Origin: Bacteroidales bacterium UBA4116
GTDB taxonomy: Bacteria > Bacteroidota > Bacteroidia > Bacteroidales > Tannerellaceae
Assembly: GCA_002381645.1 (NCBI GenBank)
Contig: DFXE01000011.1
Span: 234,419 to 298,418 of the forward strand
Reading direction: 5' to 3'
DNA length: 64,000 nucleotides
Positions 28,146 to 36,042 of this stretch are shown in pieces; position 1 is the first letter of the stretch; every line of letters begins with the position of its first letter. Under the pieces are notes generated by a model. That model made no database searches and was not told the DNA's origin. It saw only the letters and a list, made by a program, of their open reading frames with translations. The position numbers were made by a program, and so were the translations under genes.

Positions 28146-28625
28146 ATGGCAGAAGATTTAATTATAAAACAAGGAAATAAAAAAGAAGTTTACGAAGCAT
28201 TGCTTCCGCAAATCCAAGGATTATTGAAAGGGGAAGACGATGTAGTGGCCAATATGGCGAACGTTGCGGCTGCGTTGAAACAAACGTTCGGCTTCTTTTG
28301 GGTAGGCTTTTATGTTGTAAAAGGCGACACACTGGTACTGGCGCCTTTTCAGGGCCCGGTAGCCTGTACCCGCATAAGGAAGGGAAAGGGGGTATGCGGC
28401 AAAGCATGGGAGGACACCCGGACCATCATTGTGCCCGACGTAGACCGGTTTCCCGGGCATATAGCCTGTAATTCCGCTTCCCGTTCTGAAATCGTGGTGC
28501 CCGTTCTTTCCGGAAACAAAGTGATAGCCGTTCTGGATATCGACAGCGATACCCTGGACAGTTTTGACTCTACCGACGCTTTTTATCTGGAGCAGATCGT
28601 AACGTTAATCAATGGGTGGGATTGA
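28146..28625 (+). CDS. msrC: Free methionine-(R)-sulfoxide reductase (GAF domain)
   Basis: 159 residues, one GAF domain. It reduces free L-methionine-(R)-sulfoxide to methionine, protecting the cell from oxidants. The three conserved cysteines are present at 74, 84 and 108; their spacing (10 and 24) is the same as in the E. coli enzyme (84, 94, 118). Also GFFWVGFYV at 48-56 and ASRSEIVVPV at 111-120. Own promoter at 28118. Its 3' end overlaps the converging nhaA gene by 21 bases. Confidence 0.93.
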   Translation: MAEDLIIKQGNKKEVYEALLPQIQGLLKGEDDVVANMANVAAALKQTFGFFWVGFYVVKGDTLVLAPFQGPVACTRIRKGKGVCGKAWEDTRTIIVPDVDRFPGHIACNSASRSEIVVPVLSGNKVIAVLDIDSDTLDSFDSTDAFYLEQIVTLINGWD

Positions 28626-29978
28626 CATCCCTTTCGGTGGCCGGGGTTGAACGATCGTGAGTATCAGGTATCCTACAATTCCCGAAACCAATGAACCCAC
28701 AAATACGCCTAACTTCGCCTGGTTCAGTAGTTCCGCCCCGATATCGGGAAGTGGCCCGAAGGAGAGGTTCGCTATAAACAGAGCGACGGTAAATCCGATA
28801 CCTCCCAGCATGGCTACGCCAAACAGGTTCTTTTTGTTAATGCCGGGAGGAACCACCACCAAACGCAATTTGATAGCCAGATAGGAAAAGAGGAAAATAC
28901 CCACCGATTTACCTACAAACAGCCCCATGAAAATAGCCAACGGTATACCTGCCAGCGAACTTAACCGGATATCGCCGAACGTTACGCCGGCATTTACAAA
29001 TGCAAATAAGGGTAATATAGCATAGTAAACAAGGGGATGGAGCTTATGGATGATCCGTTGGAGCATACTGATGGTTTTATCGGCAAGCGTATGCACATTG
29101 TTGAGTACCTGTATCTGTGAAGAGGTCAGCACGGACGCTTTATTGGAATGCCTCACTTCGGTATAATCGAGCATCTGGAGGTATTCGATCATTTCTTCCG
29201 AGAATTCGTCCAGCTTGATCACCGGACGGGCCGGTATGGTAAAGGCGATCAGTACACCCGATATGGTAGGGTGAATGCCCGATTCCACAAAGAGCAGCCA
29301 TACCACAAAACCCAGTATATAATAAAATCCTTCGCTGATAATGCGCATCTTGCCTCCGAAATAGGAGATAGCCAGAAATATAATGGAAAGAAGCAACGGT
29401 ACAAATGCTATTTCGGAAGTATAGAATAAAGCAATAACGATAATTCCCCCAATATCGTCCACCACCGCTAAAGCGGTAAGGAATATCCTGAGCGATAACG
29501 GCACCCTTTTGCCTAACGAACCAAGTACGGCGAGCGCAAAGGCAATATCGGTTGCCATCGGTATTGCCGCACCCCTGGCTTCGGGAGCCTCGCCGCATAT
29601 GGCAAGGTAAACCAGTACGGGAACCACCATACCCCCCGCAGCTGCAATAACCGGAAGGAGCGCTTTGCGGATAGACGACAATTCGCCGATCAGTATTTCC
29701 TGTTTTATCTCAAGTCCGATCACAAAAAAGAAAAGCGCCATTAGCGCGTCGTTTACAAATTGCAACAATGTCATAGGTACCCCGTGATGGGAGAAGAAAC
29801 TATGGTCGCCGATCTGGAAATCTATCGGATGGGCAAGCAGGGTATTGTATATGCCGGCCCACGGCGAATTGGCAAGGATCATAGCTAATGCGGTAGCCAG
29901 GAACAGTAACAAACTGGCATTGGGTTTCATAATAGCCAGGCGCTGAATGGGTTTAAGTATCACTCTGATCGGACTCAT
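28605..29978 (-). CDS. nhaA: Na+/H+ antiporter NhaA
   Basis: 457 residues, longer than the E. coli protein (388) by extra sequence in a central loop (about 265-300) and at the C-terminus. Inner membrane antiporter that expels Na+ in exchange for H+. The ion-binding pair D174-D175 (VVDDIGG) and D144 (MATDIAFAL) match E. coli D163/D164 and D133. The start includes a 16-residue basic N-terminus before the first helix; a second ATG at codon 17 is possible. Single gene; ends overlap with msrC. Confidence 0.95.
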   Translation of the reverse strand: MSPIRVILKPIQRLAIMKPNASLLLFLATALAMILANSPWAGIYNTLLAHPIDFQIGDHSFFSHHGVPMTLLQFVNDALMALFFFVIGLEIKQEILIGELSSIRKALLPVIAAAGGMVVPVLVYLAICGEAPEARGAAIPMATDIAFALAVLGSLGKRVPLSLRIFLTALAVVDDIGGIIVIALFYTSEIAFVPLLLSIIFLAISYFGGKMRIISEGFYYILGFVVWLLFVESGIHPTISGVLIAFTIPARPVIKLDEFSEEMIEYLQMLDYTEVRHSNKASVLTSSQIQVLNNVHTLADKTISMLQRIIHKLHPLVYYAILPLFAFVNAGVTFGDIRLSSLAGIPLAIFMGLFVGKSVGIFLFSYLAIKLRLVVVPPGINKKNLFGVAMLGGIGFTVALFIANLSFGPLPDIGAELLNQAKLGVFVGSLVSGIVGYLILTIVQPRPPKGMSIPPID

Positions 29979-30111
29979 TTCTTTTTGTATTTTTAGATTA
30001 GACCCAGGATAATGTAAAGGTAACTTGCTGTTAATATATCCTAATATTATGACACAAAAATAAATAAAAATGTCAAATCTCCAAGAATAAACCGTAAGGA
30101 TTCGGTTAATC

Positions 30112-30708
30112 TCACTCTATATAGGCAGATTCTACTTTCAGCAGCCTTTCTTTCAGCCTTTCCGCTTTGCCTTTCCGTATGCGTAAGGTCATTTTGCAAT
30201 TCATTTCAAACTCCTGGAATAGAATGGCAGGATTCTCTTCCTTTACGATCCGCATGATACTGTTCAGGTAAGGATATTCAAAGATCACGGTTATATCTTC
30301 ATCTACCGTGCGCTCGATAATTTCGGCATGCGCAATCGCGTCGGCCGCCGCAGAACGGTAAGCCACGATCAGTCCGCTGGTACCTAACTCTATGCCGCCG
30401 AAATAGCGGATCACCACAACCAGTATATCGGTCAACTCATTCGAATTGATCTGTCCCAGAATAGGCTTTCCGGCCGTAGAAGAAGGTTCTCCGTCGTCAT
30501 TCGCACGGAAAGCGGTCCGGTCGCTTCCCAGCATATACGCCCAGCATACATGCCGTGCATCGTAATATTTTTTACGGTAAACTTCTATTTGCTCTTTTAC
30601 CTCTTCTACCGTACGCACAGGTATAGCGTAGGAAATAAAGCGGCTCCGCTTTTCCGTATAATACCCTTCGGCGGTTTGGCGGATGGTTTTATAGCTGTCG
30701 GCTGCCAT
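30112..30708 (-). CDS. IMPACT/YigZ family protein
   Basis: 198 residues. N-terminal UPF0029 domain (about 18-125) with KRSRFISYAIPV, YDARHVCWAY and the Gly-rich GGIELGTSGLI near 105-116; C-terminal DUF1949 ferredoxin-like domain (about 140-196). Relatives bind nucleic acid or ribosome-associated factors, and bacterial function is not settled. It lies 3 bases from the small gene upstream, so the two are co-transcribed, probably with uvrA. Confidence 0.9.
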   Translation of the reverse strand: MAADSYKTIRQTAEGYYTEKRSRFISYAIPVRTVEEVKEQIEVYRKKYYDARHVCWAYMLGSDRTAFRANDDGEPSSTAGKPILGQINSNELTDILVVVIRYFGGIELGTSGLIVAYRSAAADAIAHAEIIERTVDEDITVIFEYPYLNSIMRIVKEENPAILFQEFEMNCKMTLRIRKGKAERLKERLLKVESAYIE

Positions 30709-30711
30709 TCC

Positions 30712-30930
30712 TCAATCGGGGATATGTGTTTCCTGTTCTTCGCGGTACGCGCGGAAATCTTTCATTATCTCTTCAATTTCCTCAATGAAATAAGGATCTT
30801 TCACCTGTTTCTTAATGGCTTCGTAATAGGCTTCAATGGCAGGAAGCGCGCAGATATCCTGTCCGCGCAGGACAAAATAGGGTTCTTCCTTTTCAAAGCA
30901 TTGCTTGATCATTAAAATCGGATTCTTCAT
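30712..30930 (-). CDS. Small conserved-looking protein of unknown function
   Basis: 72 residues from the ATG at 30930 (an upstream ATG at 30942 adds four residues). Acidic, helical, with no signal or membrane segment: MKNPILMIKQCFEKEEPYFVLR near the start and KDPYFIEEIEEIMKDFRAY near the end. I do not recognise a family. It sits between uvrA (38 bases upstream) and the yigZ-like gene (3 bases downstream), so it appears to be part of a uvrA operon. The tight packing and protein-like composition support it being real. Confidence 0.65.
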   Translation of the reverse strand: MKNPILMIKQCFEKEEPYFVLRGQDICALPAIEAYYEAIKKQVKDPYFIEEIEEIMKDFRAYREEQETHIPD

Positions 30931-30968
30931 ATAAACAATCAATTATAGGTAAATGGGCGAAAAGGTAT

Positions 30969-33827
30969 TTACTTTACCTTTTTCGCCTGATTTAATTCAT
31001 CTTTTAAGAAAGGAGCCGTAAAACCGGATGTTTTGCTTTTAACCATTTGTTCGGGTGTACCGGTGAAGAGGACTTTACCTCCTTTTCTACCACCCTCGGG
31101 GCCCATATCGATCAGGTAGTCGGCGCACTTGATCACGTCTAAATTATGCTCGATCACGATTACCGTATTGCCTTTGTCTACCAGTTTGTTCAGTACGCCC
31201 AACAGTACGCGGATGTCTTCAAAATGAAGCCCCGTAGTCGGCTCGTCCAATATATACAGGGTTTTACCCGTATCCCGTTTCGACAGTTCGGTGGCAAGTT
31301 TCACGCGCTGGCTCTCACCTCCCGACAAGGTGGTCGAGGGCTGTCCCAGTTTGATATATCCCAGGCCCACGTCCTGCAACACTTTGATCTTGGAAAGGAT
31401 AGACGGTATATTCTCAAAGAACTCCACCGCCATATTAATGGTCATATCCAGTACATCGGCAATGGATTTACCGCGGAAACGTACTTCCAGCGTCTCCCGG
31501 TTATACCGTTTGCCGTGGCATTCTTCACACGGAACCAGTACGTCCGGAAGGAAATTCATTTCAATTGTCTTGTATCCGTTACCTTTACAGGTCTCGCAGC
31601 GTCCGCCCGTCACATTGAACGAAAAGCGTCCCGGTTTATAACCGCGTATCCTGGATTCCGGCAATTCCACGAAAAGGTTGCGGATATCGGAGAAAACCCC
31701 GGTATACGTGGCCGGATTGCTGCGTGGGGAACGCCCGATAGGCGACTGGTCCACGTTTACGATCTTATCGATGTTGTCGATGCCTTCGATGGATTTATAG
31801 GGGAGCGGATCTTCCAGCGAACGGTAAAAGTGCTGGCTCAGTATAGGTTGAAGCGTACGGTTTATCAGGGTAGACTTACCGCTTCCCGAAACTCCGGTTA
31901 CACAGGTAAACAAACCCAGCGGGAACGACACATTTACATTTTGCAGGTTATTCCCCCGGGCTCCTTTTATCCTGATAAACTCACCGTTTCCTTTCCTGCG
32001 TACGGCAGGCACTTCTATGTTCATTTTGCCGTTCAGGTAAGCCGAAGTAAGCGTATCGGCCTTAAGCATTTCGGCAGGCGTTCCGGCAAACACGATCTCG
32101 CCGCCCAGCCGTCCCGCTTTCGGGCCGAGGTCGACAATATAATCGGCGTTCAGCATCATCTCCTTGTCGTGCTCCACTACGATCACCGAGTTTCCGGTAT
32201 CCCTCAGTTGCTTCAGCGAATTGATCAGCCGTACATTGTCGCGCTGGTGAAGCCCGATACTCGGTTCGTCCAGGATATACAATACGTTTACCAGCTGGCT
32301 GCCGATCTGCGTAGCTAAACGGATACGCTGGCTCTCCCCTCCCGAAAGCGTGGCGGAAGCGCGGCTCAGCGACAGGTATTCCAACCCTACATCGAGCAGG
32401 AACTTCAGGCGCGACCGGATCTCTTTCAATATCTCCACAGCTATCGTGCGCTGTTTGTTATCCATCTGGTCTTCGATACCCTCCAGCCATTCGTACAACT
32501 CCGATGTATCCATGGCGGAGACTTCGGCGATATTCTTTCCCGCGATACGGTAATGGAGCGCCTCTTTATTCAGCCGCTGCCCGTGGCATTCAGGGCACTC
32601 GGCCATTTTAATGAACTGCCCCGCCCATTTTTGGGCAGAAGCAGACGCTTCGCTTTCCTGTTGCATCAGGATATACTTGGCTACTCCTTCGTAGGCAAGG
32701 AAATAATTGGAGTTACCCAAAGAAGCATTCCTGATCTGTAACCGTTCGTCTGTTCCGTTCATAATTTCATCAAGCGCTTCTTCGGGTATATCTTTGACCG
32801 GCGTTTTGATGGTAACGCCGTATTTTTCGCAAATGGCTTCGATCTGCCAGAATATAAGCGAATTCTTATATTTTCCCAGCGCCACGATGCCCCCGTTGTA
32901 GATGCTTAACGACGGCTTGGGCACGATCTTTTCCATATCCAGCAGGTTCACCTGGCCCAGGCCTTTGCATTTGGGGCATGCCCCCTGCGGTGAATTGAAC
33001 GAAAAATTATGTGGTGCGGGTTCGCTGTACGAAAGGCCCGTTTGCGGGTCCATCAGCCGCCGGCTGTAATGGCGCACTTCGTTCGTATCGGCATCCAGCA
33101 GCATCACCAGTCCGTCACCCTGTTTCATAGCTATTTTCAGGCTTTCTTTCAACCGCCTTTCATCCGTCTTGGACACCACTAATTTGTCGATCACCACCTC
33201 TACACTGTGCATCTTGTAACGGTCCAGTTTCATACCGTGCAATATCTCGCGTAGTTCACCGTCTACCCGTACGTTGAGGTATCCCTTTTTACGCAGCTGT
33301 TCGAACAACTCTTTGTAATGCCCTTTCCGGTTGCGTACTACCGGAGCCAGTATATAGGTCTTCTTAAACTCATACGTATCGAGTATCAACGCCAATATCT
33401 GTTCTTCGGAGTATTTGATCATTTTCTCTCCCGTCAGGTACGAATAGGCTTCACCCGCCCGCGCGTACAGCAAACGGAAAAAGTCGTATATCTCCGTCGT
33501 CGTTCCTACGGTTGAACGGGGGTTGCGGTTGGTCGTTTTTTGTTCAATGGAGATCACCGGGCTTAATCCCGTGATCTTATCCACATCCGGACGTTCCATA
33601 TTTCCGAGGAAATTACGGGCATAGGCCGAGAACGTCTCCACATACCGCCGCTGCCCTTCGGCGAATACGGTATCAAAGGCCAGCGACGATTTGCCGCTTC
33701 CGCTCATACCGGTAATAACCGTCAGTTTATTACGCGGTATTTCTATGTCTATATTTTTGAGATTATGAACGCGGGCGCCCCATACGGAAATAAGGCCCCC
33801 TTCCAAAACTTTCTTATCTTTTATCAT
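30969..33827 (-). CDS. uvrA: Excinuclease ABC subunit A
   Basis: 952 residues, full length for UvrA. Damage-sensing ATPase of nucleotide excision repair; dimerises and loads UvrB. Seen in order: first Walker A GMSGSGKS (40-47), UvrB-binding region with RNPRSTVGTTTEIYDF, zinc motif CPKCKGLG, first ABC signature TLSGGESQRIRLATQIGS, second Walker A GVSGSGKST, zinc module CETCKGNG...CEECHGKR, and second signature TLSGGESQRVKLATEL with LYILDEPTTGLHFEDI. Own promoter at 33870. Two small genes follow closely. Confidence 0.98.
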   Translation of the reverse strand: MIKDKKVLEGGLISVWGARVHNLKNIDIEIPRNKLTVITGMSGSGKSSLAFDTVFAEGQRRYVETFSAYARNFLGNMERPDVDKITGLSPVISIEQKTTNRNPRSTVGTTTEIYDFFRLLYARAGEAYSYLTGEKMIKYSEEQILALILDTYEFKKTYILAPVVRNRKGHYKELFEQLRKKGYLNVRVDGELREILHGMKLDRYKMHSVEVVIDKLVVSKTDERRLKESLKIAMKQGDGLVMLLDADTNEVRHYSRRLMDPQTGLSYSEPAPHNFSFNSPQGACPKCKGLGQVNLLDMEKIVPKPSLSIYNGGIVALGKYKNSLIFWQIEAICEKYGVTIKTPVKDIPEEALDEIMNGTDERLQIRNASLGNSNYFLAYEGVAKYILMQQESEASASAQKWAGQFIKMAECPECHGQRLNKEALHYRIAGKNIAEVSAMDTSELYEWLEGIEDQMDNKQRTIAVEILKEIRSRLKFLLDVGLEYLSLSRASATLSGGESQRIRLATQIGSQLVNVLYILDEPSIGLHQRDNVRLINSLKQLRDTGNSVIVVEHDKEMMLNADYIVDLGPKAGRLGGEIVFAGTPAEMLKADTLTSAYLNGKMNIEVPAVRRKGNGEFIRIKGARGNNLQNVNVSFPLGLFTCVTGVSGSGKSTLINRTLQPILSQHFYRSLEDPLPYKSIEGIDNIDKIVNVDQSPIGRSPRSNPATYTGVFSDIRNLFVELPESRIRGYKPGRFSFNVTGGRCETCKGNGYKTIEMNFLPDVLVPCEECHGKRYNRETLEVRFRGKSIADVLDMTINMAVEFFENIPSILSKIKVLQDVGLGYIKLGQPSTTLSGGESQRVKLATELSKRDTGKTLYILDEPTTGLHFEDIRVLLGVLNKLVDKGNTVIVIEHNLDVIKCADYLIDMGPEGGRKGGKVLFTGTPEQMVKSKTSGFTAPFLKDELNQAKKVK

Positions 33828-33869
33828 GTGTTATCTTAACCTAATCAACTTTCAATCCAATGCGAACTA

Positions 33870-33877
33870 CAAAGTTA
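33870..33877 (-). promoter_or_regulatory. -7 element TAacTTTG of uvrA
   Basis: Minus-strand TAACTTTG, 42 bases upstream of the uvrA ATG. A TTG lies 20 bases further upstream (33900-33898). Confidence 0.5.
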
Positions 33878-33928
33878 CTACATTTCCATCGAACAATCAA
33901 GCGCCTGTATGTTGTAGTTTTTTCGATA

Positions 33929-34013
33929 GCCTTCACGCCTTCACACGCTCGTAACAGCCTGTCAGTAAGTCGGAATGCGTGAAGGCAGCCCTGTCACGGC
34001 CTTCACAGGCTGA
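33929..34013. repeat. Interleaved CCTTCAC inverted and direct repeats
   Basis: GCCTTCACGC at 33929-33938 pairs exactly with GCGTGAAGGC at 33977-33986, and CAGCCTGT at 33955-33962 pairs with ACAGGCTG at 34006-34013, so two hairpins interleave. GCCTTCAC occurs three times (33929, 33937, 33999). GC-rich compared with the flanks. First of three repeat elements in the 1,033-base gene-poor stretch 33828-34860. Confidence 0.6.
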
Positions 34014-34049
34014 ATCATCGTTTCAAACCAATTTTCCGATGACCAATAT

Positions 34050-34157
34050 CTATCCGGGTAAATAAACCAGATAATTATAATCCGCCTTTACTTTTTCCTG
34101 TGCGAAAGTATATCCATAAATACAAAGGAATGAAAATAAGCAGAATAGTTTGTTCAT
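34050..34157 (-). pseudogene. 5' remnant of a secreted-protein gene (35 codons)
   Basis: On the minus strand an ATG at 34157 opens a 35-residue frame: a clean signal peptide (MNKLFCLFSFLCIYGYTFAQ, cleavage after TFA or FAQ), then EKVKADYNYLVYLPG and a TAG. The mature start resembles the beginning of secreted esterases of the alpha/beta-hydrolase type, which often open with a tyrosine-rich strand ending in YLP. No continuation is seen in any frame after the stop; the repeat element 33929-34013 follows at once. A -7 element precedes it at 34188-34195. Most likely a truncated gene; a functional short secreted peptide cannot be excluded. Confidence 0.5.
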
Positions 34158-34187
34158 ATATAAAAGGGCATAATTAGTTAAGATGCG

Positions 34188-34195
34188 CAAAGGTA
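34188..34195 (-). promoter_or_regulatory. -7 element TAccTTTG before the truncated secreted gene
   Basis: Minus-strand TACCTTTG, 30 bases upstream of the ATG at 34157, the same distance as for intact genes in this window. Confidence 0.45.
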
Positions 34196-34317
34196 TGGTT
34201 TTCTTTGAATACGATTTCTTTTTTCCATTTATGATGTGTTAACTATTAAATTAACCCGTATCCCCTGTCGGTTTAAGAAGAAACCTTAGTCTTTTTGTTC
34301 CCTCATTGCCGGATAAC

Positions 34318-34412
34318 TGATCGGCTCACCCAGGTGGAACGATCGGCCCACCTGTGATGAATCGACCTTTCCACCCGGGTGGGGCGATCGCCCCACCCGG
34401 GTGAGCCGATCA
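34318..34412. repeat. GC-rich palindromic element built from ~22-bp GATCG/CACCCGGGTG units
   Basis: GATCG-type starts recur at 34319, 34341, about 34360, 34386 and 34408, with CACC...GGTG cores between them (for example CCACCCGGGTGG at 34371-34382). The outer 20 bases form an inverted repeat with 19 matches: TGATCGGCTCACCCAGGTGG (34318-34337) and CCACCCGGGTGAGCCGATCA (34393-34412). The whole could fold into a long hairpin or a cruciform. Much more GC-rich than its surroundings; no reading frame explains it. Confidence 0.7.
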
Positions 34413-34540
34413 AAAAGCTATGACCCAACAGATAAATGCTCGGGTGTTTAAAAACAAAATGTCCGATGTTTTAGGCTAAATTGTAATACCTTTTTGTATT
34501 GCAGGTTAATAAACAAGTGTAAGGGAAATTACCGGATGAT

Positions 34541-34614
34541 TTTCACCTTTCACCTTTCGTTTCACCCTTTTTGTTCAGGTTTATAGGTAGTTAAGTAGAT
34601 GGTGAAAGGTGAAA
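34541..34614. repeat. Inverted repeat of CACCTTTCACC type
   Basis: TTTCACCTTTCACC (34541-34554) and GGTGAAAGGTGAAA (34601-34614) are perfect 14-base inverted arms with 46 bases between; further CACC copies lie in the left half (TTTCACCC at 34560-34567). Third repeat element of the spacer. The rest of the spacer, 34615-34860, is AT-rich and holds nothing recognisable. Confidence 0.6.
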
Positions 34615-34860
34615 CGATTAAAATGTGATTAATAAATGAGAGATAATGAATAAAGGATATTTGTCTGTAATTGAGAAAAACTTATAAATTGTAAGTAATA
34701 GATCTTAAAATTTATATATAATTTGCATATTAATTTATGATTTATAACATAATATTTACATGAACTTACATTAGTAAAGAATTGTTATATAAATATAATC
34801 AAAATCATTTTTAAAAATGATTATACTTATATATTAATTACTAATTTAAATTAAAGTACT

Positions 34861-35925
34861 ATGAAAAAGAAAGTGTGTTTTTTGATAATGTGTTTATTTC
34901 TAATACTATTTTCATGTCAAAATGAAATGGACGATATTATCCTCCCAGATCAGGATAATTTTGAAACAAAAGCTGGTGGGGATGGTGATTTAGATCTATT
35001 AGGATATGGTTACGATGGTACAGGTAGGCTTTTCCATCCGGCTTCAGCTAAAGCAAAAGTTGTTGATGTAACTAAGTTTAGAAATGAAAATCCTGCTAGA
35101 GTTGAAAAAAATCTTTATACAAGTACGAATAGTAGATATATTATAGGTACTAATTCAAGGAATTATGTTGAAAAAGTTAGTGGAAGTTCTGATATTTCAT
35201 TTGTATATGACTTAAAAAACAATTTTAGTCAGGAAATTATACGCAATTCAAGTAATGGATTTTGCAGTTACTTTATCGAAGTGGCATATAAAAATATTTT
35301 TTTAAATTCCGACTTTGAAATGCTTGGTAAATATATTACCGATGAGTTTAAAAATGATCTTTTCCAGTATGCTGTTGAAGATAAAGTACATAACTTAATT
35401 AATAAATATGGTACTCATGTTTTAGCGGATATTGTTCTGGGCGGGAGATTAAATGTAATTTATAAGTCAAATAATCGTGATAATTCAACGACGCGTGAAG
35501 AATCAATTAAAGCGGGATTTTCAGGTGTAATAGGTAAATTGATAAATGTTAATATTGGTGGTAGTAACAATCAAAGTCTTATCGAAAAAAATTCATATGA
35601 AGAATTAGTATATTATACTCAAGGTGGTGATCCAAGTAAATCGATCATTGATAGGATTAATCCATCTGGTTCTATACAAAATATTTCGTTGAATGTTTCT
35701 AATTGGCAAAATTCTTGCAATTCAAGCAATTGTATATTAATTAATTCTGGCGAATTAATTCCTTTATGGCAAATCGCCCAAGGTTATTTCCAATATGAAG
35801 TATCAAAGATAGAAAATTTTGGAGAAGCTTTTTTAATATCAATAGTATATGGAACAATGATGAAGGCTATTCAAGATTATACACAAATTTACATAAATCA
35901 ATCTAATAGTATATTAAGTAATTAA
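34861..35925 (+). CDS. MACPF-domain lipoprotein, similar to Bacteroidales secreted antimicrobial proteins
   Basis: 354 residues. Signal with lipobox LFSC (Cys19), then an acidic stretch and LGYGYDGTGRLFHPAS (47-62), a beginning seen in Bacteroidales MACPF proteins. The MACPF signature Y-G-T-H-x-x-x-x-x-x-x-G-G is present at 183-195 (YGTHVLADIVLGG). MACPF proteins oligomerise and perforate membranes; Bacteroidales members (BSAPs) kill related strains. Lipidation would put it on the outer membrane, from where it could be released on vesicles. The gene is strongly AT-rich with many AAT/ATA codons, unlike its neighbours, and is flanked by repeats and a gene remnant, all signs of transfer. No immunity gene is evident. 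Toxic activity and target are inferred. Confidence 0.85.
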   Translation: MKKKVCFLIMCLFLILFSCQNEMDDIILPDQDNFETKAGGDGDLDLLGYGYDGTGRLFHPASAKAKVVDVTKFRNENPARVEKNLYTSTNSRYIIGTNSRNYVEKVSGSSDISFVYDLKNNFSQEIIRNSSNGFCSYFIEVAYKNIFLNSDFEMLGKYITDEFKNDLFQYAVEDKVHNLINKYGTHVLADIVLGGRLNVIYKSNNRDNSTTREESIKAGFSGVIGKLINVNIGGSNNQSLIEKNSYEELVYYTQGGDPSKSIIDRINPSGSIQNISLNVSNWQNSCNSSNCILINSGELIPLWQIAQGYFQYEVSKIENFGEAFLISIVYGTMMKAIQDYTQIYINQSNSILSN

Positions 35926-35990
35926 AAGTAATTTTTCAAAATACTATTTTTTATATTTAATCAATTAATTTACTGGTGGTTAATTTATTT

Positions 35991-36029
35991 TAAAAAAAAA
36001 GGCGGGGTTATTCCTTTTTGGATAACCCC
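35991..36029 (-). terminator. Terminator of the DUF4925 gene (minus strand)
   Basis: Read on the minus strand: stem GGGGTTATCC/GGAATAACCCC with an AAAAA loop and one bulge, followed by GCC and a run of nine T. It may also slow plus-strand transcription from the MACPF gene, but there is no T-run on that side. Confidence 0.8.
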
Positions 36030-36042
36030 ATCCTGATTTTAA

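Noticed and set aside
29140..29598. 152-residue frame inside nhaA
   Set aside because: Frame-shifted shadow of NhaA; Arg/Gly/Cys-rich composition typical of a wrong frame.
31146..32318. 390-residue plus-strand frame inside uvrA
   Set aside because: Antisense shadow of a clear UvrA gene in GC-richer DNA; no family features.
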